Source: Maratus speciosus (Eukaryota; Arthropoda; Arachnida; Araneae; Salticidae). From it: a stretch of 64,000 nucleotides of DNA. The notes under the pieces are model-generated. The model made no database searches. It was not told the DNA's origin and was given only the letters and a program-made list of their open reading frames with translations. Location: assembly GCA_963932465.1 (NCBI GenBank), contig OZ010799.1, positions 161,692,761 through 161,756,760 of the forward strand. The letters run 5' to 3'. Every line of letters starts with the position of its first letter. The first letter of the stretch is position 1. Of the stretch, positions 11,178-24,159 are shown piece by piece. Position numbers and translations under genes: made by a program.

Positions 11178-13834
11178 TATGGCTATGACTTTCTTATTTT
11201 GACTTCATTTATGTTTCGACATTTAGCAAAAACAATAATTATAAAATTTTGGTTAATTCTCTTTGCAGCTTTGACGATTTCTTTATTTATACATATATTT
11301 CACTCTTTAAATTTAAACTATAGGTTAATTTTCTGAACGAATGATGTGCGATAAAACGTACGAAAAAATAGAAAGTTGTAGGGTATGGTACCCTATTATC
11401 TTCCCCCAGTCATTTTTAGGCCCTTGGAAGTTGTAATTTTCAGTGAAAATCTACCAAATTTGGATCTTAAATGGACTAATTACCACGCACATAGAAACAT
11501 AGGCAAATATCGTACAAAAAGTTTTAACAATGCGAAAAATTGTTTTTTTTTCAAAAGTATCTAAAAAATGGTCCCAATTTCGTCCCCCAAAAGATCCAAT
11601 ACGCCGAGTCTTAACTTATAACTAAATCAAAATTTATTTCTAAATGAGTGAGTATTTTACTTTATATTAAAGTAAGGCACAAAGAAATGTACTAATTATC
11701 AATGGAAACATAAAATAACGAAACATTAGCCATCCAAACATGAGGGAAACAATGTCATGAAAAAGCATTCCTAATTTCGTTCCCGGGACGAAAATAAGAA
11801 CTGCAAGGGGGCCGGAGTTGGGACCACTCTACATCCCAATAGGATGGAGCTTTAGTTCCCGTAAGATGAACTGAGCATCCTAAAACTCACTGTATGCTAC
11901 TGTCAGCATCTTACCAACATAAAATACATGCAATGAATAAGAAATAAAAACTTACAGTATAGTAAATAACGTTCTACAAACGACGTAATAAGAACTCAGG
12001 TCTTCTAAAAATAGTAAATTCGCCGTCTTTAATTTATGTATGCGTCTTGGCGTTTGAAACTTTCAATTGTGACCCCCTTTACCTTCCGTCCCCTGTGCCT
12101 TGCGTCATAAGTGCCGCCACTTTCGCAGAAGCGAAGAAGTTAAGAGGGACGAAATTACAAGAGGCGACGAAATATAGGCACTTTACCCTAATACCTGTTA
12201 AAATCTACCGCAGGGGTCGTACGCTTAAGGGATTTTTTCAGGACTAATGTTACGATTTGTTTATAGAAAAATAAATCTAGATTAAAAGTGCAAAATTTTA
12301 CCTTATTTAAGAAGAGATTCTTCCATAAGAAACTACTGGTACGAAGAATTTCCCGGTCGTAAAATTTCAGGACTAATACGACCCTTGCTGTTTTAATACG
12401 ATATTTACCAAATGCCTCCAAAAACTCTTCCTTAATCTATTATCATATAAATATGAATTGAATAGTACTCAAAATAAGTATATCCGTTCAGACAACGATT
12501 TCAGACAACGAGATAATCTTTAAACTTCAGTAAATCTATTTGAATTGCAAGGATTAACATTGTTAAAGTAAAAGTAATTTTGTTCTCAAAATTGAAAAAA
12601 AAAAATCGGTCCCGAAAAGGTTAAAGTTTAATAAAACCATCCTTTAAAAATTAACAAACTAACTCAGCAAAAGCCTTTATTATCAGTTCAACAATAGTTA
12701 AATTATAAGTATGTCCATAATCGCTGATCACATTTAATACAACAATACATATAACAACTTGTTTTTCAATGGATGAAAAAAAATAATGATTAAGGAGATA
12801 ATTTCCATAATCATGTCTCACAACACAACATTCGCTAGAACAACATTCTGAGATCGGAGTGCTTTTATGATACATGAACTTTTTTTTGGTGATTGAAACA
12901 ATATTTTTTCTATGATATTGGGCTATTTTAAACACAAAGAAAAATGCAATTTAAAAAAAATATAGTATTTGAAAATCACAGCATATTCACTAAAAGCCAT
13001 GAAGTTTGCAACCATAATACAAAATTCAAAATCATATTATTGTTCCCTTAAGTCAAAGTAGAAAAAAATAGATTAATAAAAATTTAAAACAATGCGTAGC
13101 ATGATTTGTCAACTCCAAAATAAATTCCGAAATTCTCTTTTGAAAATTTCATCGCTAATTATAAATTACCGACGATAAATAATATTTTATGGCAGTTCCC
13201 CTATTAACAAATACGCGCGCGAGCAAAATAATTTTGCTAGTTAGCGTGTCAGATTTCAAAAAGATAATTTTGCCGTTAAATAGCTTATGCATAACTTGTC
13301 ATATAGTTCCTAATTACGTTATCGTTAAAATAGTTGCGTAAGATATTTTAAATTAATGCTATAAATATCTCTATAACTATATAAATTTTGCTTAGATTAC
13401 CTCCAAGTTATAGCCTTTGATGCTAACACGAAGGTAACATAAAGAAATTTCCTGATTTAGGGACATTATTAAAAGGTATTATTAAACGGTTAATTTAAAG
13501 AAATTTAAAATTAACGTACGAAACTGTTTATTTTGCGATTTAAACAACTTCAAAACGATGGCTATAAATTTAAAGAAACACTTGATTATCATTTTCATAT
13601 AAATTTTACGCTTTATATCCTGCTTTACAACCACTACGGTAATTACACATTTATAATATTTTAAGCTCAAATATCGAATCGCCTCGAATACTTCTAATTT
13701 ATTTTTTTAATGTAACTAAAAGATCTAAATAGTCGAAATTTACGTATTTTTACTATAAACAATTAAAAAAGTAAAATATCTTACTGAAATTTAAATTTTC
13801 TCTGCAGCATTCCTTTACGAATCATGTACTAAAA
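11178..13834. other. Unassigned region with scattered TCGTCCC/GGGACGA words
   Basis: No protein, RNA or clear repeat partner was recognised over ~2.6 kb. AATTTCGTCCC at 11577, TTCGTTCCCGGGACGAA at 11775 and GGGACGAAATT at 12150 are inverted versions of one word, hinting at a decayed element. The minus-strand frame 12651-12935 (94 codons) has no recognisable domain. Confidence 0.35.
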
Positions 13835-14992
13835 ATATATATATGGGCATTCTGACAATCTTTTGACTTTTCGGGAATAAAAATCTGGTGAAATTAAACT
13901 TTCTAAAAACATTTTAATCAGATAGACGGATGCCTTAATGATTCAAAATAAAGAAAAAATGGTCAGCAGTTAAAATCTTTTTATTTAACCGATGTTTAAG
14001 TTAAACTTGCGAGTTTAATTTTCCTTACCATTTTACCACTATAACTTTCTATTTTCTTCTAAATTTCAATTTATAATGAATTAGCATAGTACCCACAGGA
14101 CATTTAAATAAGAAATAATAGCAACGTAGTATTTTTAGTACAAAATTTTGGTGTAACATTGTCTTAAAGGGGTGTTAAAGAAGGGACGAAGGAAAAAAAT
14201 GGGATGGTATAATATAAAAGGGACGGTAATGGGAAAAAAAAAAGGGATGGTAAGGATGCGACGGTAAAGAAAATTGCCACCTATTTTTAGGTAAATCATG
14301 TTAAGACCAAGTACACAATGTTCATTGATTTTTAGAAACAATTATTTACATTGGATTAAATTAAAAAAAATTAATGTATCCCGAAAAGTGCAGGAATAAA
14401 CCTTGGGGACGGTAAGACTACCAATAAAGCCACGATGCTTGAAATTAGATTTAAATGCTGATTTAAATTCTGCAGTCAATTTCCTGTCAAAGAATTTTTG
14501 ACATTATTTCTCTAGCATACTTCTGCATGAGAAAAAACTTGATCAAGATTCTATGGCTGCATCTGAAGGGATTTTCTGTATACGTTTAGTTAGAGGGATG
14601 GTAAGGAATCTAAAACCCAGGGACAGAGTTCAAAAAATAATATCAACCGTAAAAATGTGTGCAGGTTAATCTTTTGCTACATATTTATATAAAATAAATG
14701 TCTCCCAGTCTTGGATAAAAATTACATCAAATTACTTTTATTGAAACAATTTTATACAGACAGCTCCAAACTTAAAAATCAGCATCAGGGACACATTACG
14801 GTATAGGAGTTTTCCTGGTTTTTGGACACCCAGCATCGTCACAAACTTATTTATCTCGTTACATTGTTATGCAATAATGCAATGCGATGTTCCCCAGCAT
14901 ATGATATAAAAAAACACAAGAATATGTACAAAAATAAAAATTTCTATTCAGGGACATAAAAGTCAAAAGATTGTGAGAATGGTTATATGTAT
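13835..14992. mobile_element. Possible element with ~50 bp inverted ends
   Basis: CATTCTGACAATCTTTTGAC at 13850 recurs in reverse complement near 14985 (GTCAAAAGATTGTGAGAATG). The similarity covers about 50 bases and fades inward. Between them lies the GGGAYGGTAA cluster. No target duplication is clear. Confidence 0.45.
14165..14605 (+). repeat. Cluster of GGGAYGGTAA words
   Basis: GGGATGGTAT at 14200, GGGACGGTAA at 14220, GGGATGGTAA at 14244, GCGACGGTAA at 14258, GGGACGGTAA at 14406 and GGGATGGTAA at 14595 lie on one strand. Spacing is irregular, so this is not a simple tandem repeat. Confidence 0.6.
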
Positions 14993-15985
14993 AAAACCTG
15001 TATAAAATGAATTCCAGCATTACTAAATTCATAGTTAGGATATAAATACAATCACCCTTGCCTTAACAATGACCTGTCAAAATGCCTTAACTCCTAACTT
15101 AATTTTAATTCCTAAATGCCAAATAGGCACCAGAAGAGTGGAATAAAAATTTTCTTTGTATTAAGTACGCGAACAGAAGCGTTTGCTTAGTTTCAAATAC
15201 TTTTTTTTTGTAAATTCTTGTGTGGTTCATTCATTACTGCAATTTACGAATAGAAGTACCTTGCCCCTGAAAGGGTTGAAGATGAATATTGTATTGGTCA
15301 ACATCCACTCAATTTAAAACATTTATATTCATATCAAAATATTACTTCTAGTCTACTGTATCATCATTAGTGGATTAGACTTCAATATGTACTACCTGCG
15401 GGCACATTAGGTCATTGAATTTGCTAACCTGTGAGCTAAAAAGGAAACATTGTTTCCAATTATGTTTTTAGTCTTTTAAATTTAATTTTGATCGTGTAAT
15501 CGTAAATTTATTGATATTTAATTTTTAATTCATACAAGCGTATTTTTTATATCACTCTTTTTTATTTATAATTTATTATATTACTCTTTAAATTATTTTA
15601 CTGTCCCCGTTTTATATCGCTTTAGAATAATTTTGCGCGCATTTAGTGTCTCATATTTAAATTCATTGTTTTTTCAACTCCTATGCAATTGCACCTGTTA
15701 CAGAGAATATTTGGCGATTTATCACTTGTTCCGCCTAATTGAAAAATGCCTTAAAATTAATGTATTAATTTATAATTAAGTTATAAGAATAATAAAATGT
15801 TGTATTGCCATCCAAAACACAGCATTGTACATAATTTTTATAATTCTAACCTATCGTTATGTGTGTTAAAAATCGACTGCAACATTCCATACATAAGAAA
15901 ACACGCTAAGTTATGAAATAAGCTAGAAAAAAAAGTTGAAAAAACAACCGAGCGAGGTTCGTAAACCAGGACTTTATTGGAAAAC
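14993..15985. other. Unassigned AT-rich region
   Basis: No gene was seen. CCTTGCCCCTGAAAGGGTTG at about 15261 is the complement of the terminus found in the satellite unit (TTAACCCTTTCAGGAGCAAG), so a related MITE end lies here. Confidence 0.45.
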
Positions 15986-15989
15986 AAGG

Positions 15990-16239
15990 ACAAGCAATTT
16001 TACGCCTTTTTCCCACCAGAGTTAGAAAAGTAAAATTCAATCAAATTTTTCTGCTGCAATTCTTCATTAATCGTAGGTGACGCTCCTCAAGGGTTTAACC
16101 CTTTCAGAGGCAAGTAAATGCGGTTTCGTATTAACTTTTCTCCACCAAAATTAGAAAGGTAAATTTTAACTAAAGTTTCTGGTGTAAATCTTGAATAAAA
16201 TTAGGTGGGATATAATATATTCCACCGTCCTTCAAGGGG
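15990..16239. mobile_element. Two adjacent TTAA-type MITE copies
   Basis: The second copy (16099-16239) has TTAA at 16095-16098 and 16240-16243, with ends CCCTTTCAGAGGCAAG and CGTCCTTCAAGGGG. The first (about 15990-16094) repeats the same internal order (CCCACCAGAGTTAGAAA, then a GTAGGTGACGCTCCTCAAGG end). The second matches the reverse complement of the element at 35059-35259, including the word GGGATATAATATATTCCACC. Confidence 0.65.
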
Positions 16240-16559
16240 TTAAGGGGAAGATCACCTTCATTAGCTCGATATTGCTTGATTTTAACACACTTAAAAATTC
16301 TTGTACCTGTACATATTTCTTCAAATTAAGCCTTTTTTTGTGTAAATTGTAAAAATATTTGTTTACGATTACAAATACGATAAAAATACTTTACGATTAA
16401 AAATACTTTAAATATTTTTAATGAAAAGTAATTAGAAATTAGTTAAATTAAGACATACTCTTTGAGGATTTTCAAAAAGATGATTTGATATATATGTATT
16501 GCGCGCAGGATTATTAAAAGTACATTCAATATATACAGCTAATATTACATATATATTCG

Positions 16560-19500
16560 AAAAATATTGTACTTTAACTTCAACCTAAAATAATTAAATT
16601 TACATATGAAATTAATTTTTTCAGGCAATTACATAATAAAATATAAAATTTATGATGAAATTTCAATAAAAATTTTAAATACAAATAAATTTATTACAAG
16701 TACTTACATAAAAATAGGTAGAGGTTATAAAACTATATAAAATACAAAATATTAAGTTTCTACTTTATTTAGTTTTGGAAATATGATGCGCGCAATGTGA
16801 AAAATATCTGTTTTGAAAAAAAAATGACTTTAAAGTTCAATTCTACCTCAATTTGGATAGGTATTCATCCATATATTTTATCACAAACCTGGTTTTAACT
16901 GAAGTACCGTCATATTTTTTTCTTTTAAAAGTTCTGTAACGTGTTGTTTTTAACCCTTTCAGGAGCAAGGCATTTCTGCTCCAAAAATGTTCAAATACTA
17001 ATTAATTCACACCGCAATTTACGAACAATTTTGTTTTGAAATAATCAAAATATTTTTTTCACGTAAATATCACGTTAACTTCAACCTAAAATAATAATTA
17101 AATTTACATCTGAAATTATTTTTTTCAGGCAATTAAATAACAAATACAAAAATTATGAGGAAATTTCAATAAAAAATTTAAAGACAAATAAATTTATTAC
17201 AGGTATTACTTACGTAAAAATGGCAAGAGGTTATAAAACTTCATAAAATACAAAATATTAAGTTTCTACTTTATTTAGTTTTGGAAATATGATGCGCGCA
17301 ATTTCAAAAATATCTGTTTTGAAAACAAAATGACTTTAAAGTTCAATTCTATCTCAATTTGGATAGGTATTCATCCATATATTTTATCACAAACCTGGTT
17401 TTAACTGAAGTACCGTCATATTTTTTTCTTTTAAAAGTTCTGTAACGTGTTGTTTTTAACCCTTTCAGGAGCAAGGCATTTCTGCTCCAAAAATGTTCAA
17501 ATAATTAATTCACACCGCAATTTACAAACAATTTTATTTTGAAATAATCAAAATATTTTTTTCACGTAAATATCACGTTAACTTCAACCTAAAATAATAA
17601 TTAAATTTACATCTGAAATTATTTTTTTCAGGCAATTAAATAACAAATACAAAAATTATGAGGAAATTTCAATAAAAAATTTAAAGACAAATAAATTTAT
17701 TACAGGTACTACTTACGTAAAAATGGCAAGAGGTTATAAAACTACATAAAATACAAAATATTAAGTTTCTACTTTATTTAGTTTTGGAAATATGATGCGC
17801 GCAATTCCAAAAATATCTGTTTTTAAAAAAAAAATGACTTTAAAGTTCAATTCTATCTCAATTTGGATAGGTATTCATCCATATATTTTATCACAAACCT
17901 GGTTTTAACTGAAGTACCGTCATATTTTTTTCTTTTAAAAGTTCTGTAAAGTGTTGTTTTTAACCCTTTCAGGAGCAAAGCATTTCTGCTCCAAAAATGT
18001 TCAAATAATTAATTCACACCGCAATTTACAAACAATTTTATTTTGAAATAATCAAAATATTTTTTTCACGTAAATATCACGTTAACTTCAACCTAAAATA
18101 ATAATTAAATTTACATCTGAAATTATTTTTTTCAGGCAATTAAATAACAAATACAAAAATTATGAGGAAATTTCAATAAAAAATTTAAAGACAAATAAAT
18201 TTATTACAGGTACTACTTACGTAAAAATGGCAAGAGGTTATAAAACTTCATAAAATACAAAATATTAAGTTTCTACTTTATTTAGTTTTGGAAATATGAT
18301 GCGCGCAATTTCAAAAATATCTGTTTTGAAAAAAAAAAATGACTTTAAAGTTCAATTCTATCTCAATTTGGATAGGTATTCATCCATATATTTTATCACA
18401 AACCTGGTTTTAACTGATGTACCGTCATATTTTTTTCTTTTAAAAGTTCTGTAACGTGTTGTTTTTAACCCTTTCAGGAGCAAAGCATTTCTGCTCCAAA
18501 AATGTTCAAATAATTAATTCACACCGCAATTTACAAACAATTTTATTTTGAAATAATCAAAATATTTTTTTCACGTAAATATCACGTTAACTTCAACCTA
18601 AAATAATAATTAAATTTACATCTGAAATTATTTTTTTCAGGCAATTAAATAACAAATACAAAAATTATGAGGAAATTTCAATAAAAAATTTAAAGACAAA
18701 TAAATTTATTACAGGTACTACTTACGTAAAAATGGCAAGAGGTTATAAAACTACATAAAATACAAAATATTAAGTTTCTACTTTATTTAGTTTTGGAAAT
18801 ATGATGCACGCAATTTCAAAAATATCTGTTTTGAAAAAAAAATGACTTTAAAGTTCAATTCTATCTCAATTTGGATAGGTATTCATCCATATATTTTATC
18901 ACAAACCTCGTTTTAACTGAAGTACCGTCATATTTTTTTCTTTTAAAAGTTCTGTAACGTGTTGTTTTTAACCCTTTCAGGAGCAAGGCATTTCTGCTCC
19001 AAAAATGTTTAAATAATTAATTCACACCGCAATTTACAAACAATTTTATTTTGAAATAATCAAAATATTTTTTTCACGTAAATATCACGTTAACTTCAAC
19101 CTAAAATAATAATTAAATTTCCATCTGAAATTATTTTTTTCAGGCAATTAAATAACAAATACAACAATTATGAGGAAATTTCAATAAAAAATTTAAAGAC
19201 AAATAAATTTATTACAGGTACTACTTACGTAAAAATGGCAAGAGGTTATAAAACTACATAAAATACAAAATATTAAGTTTCTACTTTATTTAGTTTCGGA
19301 AATATGATGCGCGCAATTTCAAAAATATCTGTTTTGAAAAAAAAAATGACTTTAAAGTTCAATTCTATCTCAATTTGGATAGGTATTCATCCATATATTT
19401 TATCACAAACCTGGTTTTAACTGAAGTACCGTCATATTTTTTTCTTTTAAAAGTTCTGTAACGTGTTGTTTTTAACCCTTTCAGGAGCAAGTCATTTCTG

Positions 19501-20404
19501 CTCCAAAAATGTTCAAATAATTAATTCACACCGCAATTTACAAACAATTTTATTTTGAAATAGTCAAAATATTTTTTTCACGTAAATATCACGTTAACTT
19601 CAACCTAAAATAATAATTAAATTTACATCTGAAATTATTTTTTTCAGGCAATTAAATAACAAATACAAAAATTATGAGGAAATTTCAATAAAAAATTTAA
19701 AGACAAATAAATTTATTACAGGTACTACTTACGTAAAAATGGCAAGAGGTTATAAAACTACATAAAATACAAAATATTAAGTTTCTACTTTATTTAGTTT
19801 TGGAAATATGATGCGCGCAATTTCAAAAATATCTGTTTTGAAAACAAAATGACTTTAAAGTTCAATTCTATCTCAATTTGGATAGGTATTCATCCATATA
19901 TTTTATCATAAAACCGGTTTTAACTGAAGTACTGTCATATTTTTTTTCTTTTAAAAGTTCTGTAACGTGTTGTTTTTAACCCTTTCAGGAGCAAGGCATT
20001 TCTGCTCCAAAAATGTTCAAATACTAAGTAATTCACACCGCAATTTACGAACAATTTTGTTTTGAAATAATCAAAATATTGTTTTTTCACGTATATATCA
20101 CGTTAACTTCAACCTAAAATAATAATTAAATTTACATCTGAAATTATTTTTTCAGGCAATTAAATAATAAGTACAAAAATTATGAGGAAATTTCAATAAG
20201 CAATTTAAATACAAATAAATTTATAACAGGTATTACTTACATAAAAATGGCAAGAGGTTATAAAACTACATAAAATACAAAATATTAAGTTTCTACTTTA
20301 TTTAGTTTTGGAAATATGATGCGCGCAATGTTAAAAATATCTGTTTAAAAAAATGACTTTAAAGTTCAACTCTATCTCAATTTGGATAGGTATTCATCCA
20401 TATA
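16560..20404 (+). repeat. ~504 bp satellite, about 7.5 units
   Basis: The marker TTAACCCTTTCAGGAGCAAG recurs near 16951, 17457, 17961, 18466, 18969, 19473 and 19977, a spacing of 503-506. Units in the middle are almost identical; the first and last are visibly more diverged, as expected when unequal exchange homogenises the centre of an array. Each unit includes GGAGCAAGGCATTTCTGCTCC-type hairpin sequence and a GCGCGCAAT word. The array is cut at 20404 by the Helitron and resumes at 25929. Confidence 0.95.
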
Positions 20405-21036
20405 TCTATTTATATAAAATCCAAGTCTCTGTGTGTCCCTCACGATTCCGGTAGGACCGTCTCATTGAAATGAGTAATTGTTGAAAAATACTAATGTAGG
20501 TTTACCACAGTAGCGCCAAATGTTGGCGACAAAAATAAGTTGTAATATATGAAGCCCACTTGGCGATAGCTGGCTAATTTGGCGAAATTCCCATTTAAAA
20601 GCATTAATCTTTCATAAAGGAGGTCACCGCAATTTAATTTAAACGCCGCTCTTTTAAGGTTTTTTTTTTTTTTTTTTTTTCAAAATCCACGGATGAGAAT
20701 TTAAAGTTTAATATACGAAAATGTACATCTTTACAGCTTCCTCCCGATGCTACTAATAAAATAATCGCCAATAGACGACGCTGAGCGCCTGTCTGAGCTC
20801 CTAACTGCGCGATTTTAATGTGCTTTATACACTTTTCCGGTATAGGTGCATTGGTGAAGAAGGAAATTTGGCAACGTATTTTCCGGGAAACTATCCACTA
20901 ACACTCATTTTTTTTAGATAATTTATACGATTTATTTAACATATAAAAGTCATTTATCTAATTTTATACAGAAACAGGAGTAATTTGGACATAAAAAACA
21001 TCAATAATATACATATAAAATACATGGTACTACTTA

Positions 21037-21283
21037 GTTATCCCGTCTACCAAAAATCTATCACCAAACTATAAGATTAAATGCCAATAATGGTTGATCG
21101 TAAATGCCACATTCATTTGACTTTAAGCAAGTTACACGTGTTTACATCATCAAGTGATTTTTATTTCAACGTTTATTTGTATTTTTATTAATGTTATACT
21201 AATTCCATTATTCTTTCGTTATTTAAAATAAAAATTACGTCAATTTGTATAATTTGGCGAGTTGCTTGGCAATTTAGTACTTC
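21037..21283 (+). mobile_element. TA-flanked MITE, copy 1 (right end lost)
   Basis: It starts TA-GTTATCCCGTCTACCAAA and follows the copy at 22114-22369 through AATTTGGCGAGTTGCTTGGC, then breaks off where the inverted copy (21287) begins. Confidence 0.8.
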
Positions 21284-21286
21284 TTA

Positions 21287-21543
21287 GTTATCCCGTCGAC
21301 TAATTTCGCCAAATTATATAAATCGCCAAATCACTCGCCAAATTATACACATTGACATAATTTTTATTTAAAAAAAACTTATTTTAAAAAGACTAAAAAA
21401 AATAAGAATAAAATAAATGCAAAATAAGACTAAACAAGAAAGAAAAATAATGTGATAAGCATAGAATATGAAACACTTTCCAACACTTCCTGAATGCTTT
21501 AACAAAACTTCGTTATTTAGGGAAAATAAATAAATATGATAAC
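21287..21543 (-). mobile_element. TA-flanked MITE, inverted relative
   Basis: It opens TA-GTTATCCCGTCGACTAATT, continues as the reverse complement of the right end of the 22114 copy for about 85 bases, and ends GATAAC-TA at 21543. The middle is different sequence, so it is a relative with shared ends. Confidence 0.6.
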
Positions 21544-22113
21544 TAAGTAAATATTTTAGAAAACGCATAAAATATTTTAAAAATTGATCTCAGCAGTTAC
21601 CGTCCATAGCCCATAGTACTGTTATTACACTCTACTATTTAGCTAAAATTTAATTTAAACTAAAAACTACTGAAATCACATTTCCAGATATTATCATCCG
21701 TAGGCGGTTATGTATCCAATTCTTTGCGTGACCCAGTATATCATGTTATCTATATTCTACAAACATTTCTTAGTAAACTAAATGCAGTTCAGCATAAAGA
21801 TGCATAACACTCCTTTAAAAACCACCTTTAAGCAATTTACTCTCATGCTTAGTAACCCTTAGTAATTCTTTTGTGTAGCCCTGTATATGAACTATAGCAT
21901 TTATACACACCATATAATATGCATAAGTATAGTGAAACATAAAATCGCATATCATAATTAAAAATGCATTTCCAGCAATCATCGCTTATTTAGAGTACTT
22001 CGGAGAAATGTTTCTTGGCGAGAAAGAAGTTTGGCAATGTATTTTCTTCTTTTATTATTTTATGCTCACAAGCAATTTTATCCATGTGTATACAATTTAT
22101 TTGTCACAACTTA

Positions 22114-22369
22114 GTTATCCCGTCGACCAAAAATCTATTGCCAAACTATAAGATTAAATGTCAATAATGGTTGATCAGAAATGTCACATTCACTTCAGTT
22201 TAAGCAAGTTACAAGTGTTTACGTCATCAAGGCATTTTTATTTCGACGTTTTATTTGTATCTTTATTAATGTTATACTATTTTATTTGTTCTTTCGTCAT
22301 TTAAAATAAAAATTATGTCAATTTGTATAATTTGGCAAGTGGTTTGGCGAAATTGGTCGACGGGATAAC
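22114..22369 (+). mobile_element. TA-flanked MITE with perfect inverted ends
   Basis: GTTATCCCGTCGACCAA at the left is exactly the complement of TTGGTCGACGGGATAAC at the right, and TA flanks both sides (22112-22113, 22370-22371). Length 256 bp. TA duplication and short non-coding body suggest a Tc1/mariner-mobilised MITE. Confidence 0.88.
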
Positions 22370-22442
22370 TAATTACCATTTATTTAATATAAAAAAAGCT
22401 ATTTATCCATTTTTATAAAGAAACAGAAGTAATTTTTGCAAG

Positions 22443-22520
22443 ATGTCATATACGCATCGGGTTTGGCATGATTTTTTTTCTGACGCAAATTTGGCAAAAA
22501 TCTCGCTTTCGAATACCAGT
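22443..22520. mobile_element. Partial GGCACAGATG-type MITE
   Basis: GATGTCATATACGCATCGGG and TGGCATGATTTTTTTTCTGA match one side of the three fuller copies below, but termini are missing. Confidence 0.55.
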
Positions 22521-22589
22521 TACATATATATTTTTAAATTATTTGCTATTATTTTGAAAAGCAAATAACAATAAATAAATAAAAGTTTA

Positions 22590-22787
22590 GGCACAGATAT
22601 CGTATACTGGCGCGATTTTTTTCTGACGCCAATGTCATATGTGCAGCGGATACTTAACTGGTGCCAAAGTGTCGTTATTTTGCTTGATATGATACACCGG
22701 ATGTTGTTGTTTATGCTGTTGATGTTTTTGCCAAATCGGCGTCGGAAAAATATCGCGGCATTATTAGGCGTATATGACATCTGTACC
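22590..22787. mobile_element. GGCACAGATG MITE, copy 1
   Basis: Nearly full-length palindrome: GGCACAGATATCGTATAC at the left and GTATATGACATCTGTACC at the right. Flanks AAAGTTTA and AAAGTTTT agree at 7 of 8 bases, consistent with the 8 bp duplication seen for copy 3. The overlapping frames on both strands are palindrome translation. Confidence 0.82.
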
Positions 22788-22984
22788 AAAGTTTTATTAA
22801 TAACTATAGCCTTTTCTTTTTAATTATATAAACTGTTTTGTACTATGATGTACCGTCTGGACATCATAGACGGCCCTTAAGCCAACATTTTGACGTTTCT
22901 TACGCATAATTCGAAATCTACTTGGAAGAAAAATTTGAAATTGATAATTTGCATAAAGCAGTACATAATAAATATAAATCTATC

Positions 22985-23681
22985 CAGTGACCCGGAGCCG
23001 AACAATTTTTGATGCTCCAGCTCCAGCTCCGCTTCTAGAGAAAATACTGTGGCTCCAGCTCCGGCTCCGGCTCCAACTCGGCTCCGACTTCGCTCTTTTG
23101 AGTTGCAGATTTTAATTTACACGTTTAATTTTTTGCCCACAAATATTTTCTACCTTCATTAAAGATCTGACAAAATGAATTTTACTTCTCATCAAACTTG
23201 AAATGTTTGTTCAGAAAATATGACATCTTTTAACTTTTGCTTTTAAAATAGAAAGTTTGGTGGAATTTTAAACACAAAAATCTTAAATTTCTTCTACACT
23301 TTTCAAACAGCCAAAATTGTACAACTACACATGTAAACAACAGGCGGCCATATTTGTTTTCAAATAGTGTTGTCACTTAGTTCAAGTAGAAAGTAGAAGT
23401 AAAGTAGCGTTACCATGTTTTAAGAAGGTTTCCTTCTCTAATAATAATAAAAACCTAAAAAATGATATAATTAAAATACTGAATAATGATGTAATTAAAA
23501 TATTTTAAGCCTAGAAATTTAAAAGACTGGGAAAAAAAAAAAAGATTTAAAAGAATATTAAAAACTAAAGGAGCCCTGGAGCTGGGGAAAATTTAGAGCT
23601 CCAGCTCTGGCTCCAGCTCCAGGGAAAACACAGCTCCGGAGCGCTCCGGCTCCGGGCTCCAGCTCCAGCTCCGGGTCCCTG
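22985..23681. mobile_element. hAT non-autonomous element with GGAGCC-rich ends
   Basis: An exact 8 bp duplication AATCTATC flanks it (22977-22984, 23682-23689). The ends are CAGTGACCCGGAGCC and, complemented, CAGGGACCCGGAGCT, fitting the CAGNG start and 8 bp duplication of hAT elements. Subterminal regions (23020-23100, 23570-23680) are built of GGCTCC/AGCTCC hexamers, in inverted orientation at the two ends. The 400 bp AT-rich centre has no coding content. It sits inside the Helitron and is therefore younger than that insertion. Confidence 0.9.
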
Positions 23682-23742
23682 AATCTATCAAAAAAAAAAA
23701 ATCGTACGAGGCAGTTCATATTTTTTTTCGACTATTAATTTC

Positions 23743-23950
23743 GGCACAGATGTCATATACGCCGCATATTGGCGCGATTTTTTTACGCCAATGCCATATA
23801 CGCACCGGGTACTTAACTGGCACCAAAGTGTCGTTATTTTGCTTGATAGGGTAACCCGGGTATAGATGATATGGTAACGAAGTTTTCGCCAAATTAGCGT
23901 CGGAAAAAAATCGCGTCAATATGGGTCAATATTTATATGACATCTTTGCC
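23743..23950. mobile_element. GGCACAGATG MITE, copy 2
   Basis: GGCACAGATGTCATATACGC at the left and TATATGACATCTTTGCC at the right, with the shared core GGTACTTAACTGGCACCAAA. The right flank is an A tract and no target duplication remains. Confidence 0.8.
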
Positions 23951-23982
<32 letters not shown>

Positions 23983-24024
23983 AAGTAAATAAACAATTTA
24001 TTAATAAATAGAAAACAATAGCCG

Positions 24025-24105
24025 GATTCATATCAGGCAAAATAACACCATTTTGGTGCCAGTTATGTACCCCGGTGCATATATGGCATCTATGCCTTAA
24101 TTTGC
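24025..24105. mobile_element. Partial GGCACAGATG-type MITE
   Basis: Inverted remnants of the family core (TTTTGGTGCCAGTTATGTAC) and end (TATGGCATCTATGCC) lie here without the other half. Confidence 0.55.
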
Positions 24106-24159
24106 ATATATATAAAAAAATATATAGATTTCGAAATTATTTTTTTATGTATATAAATA

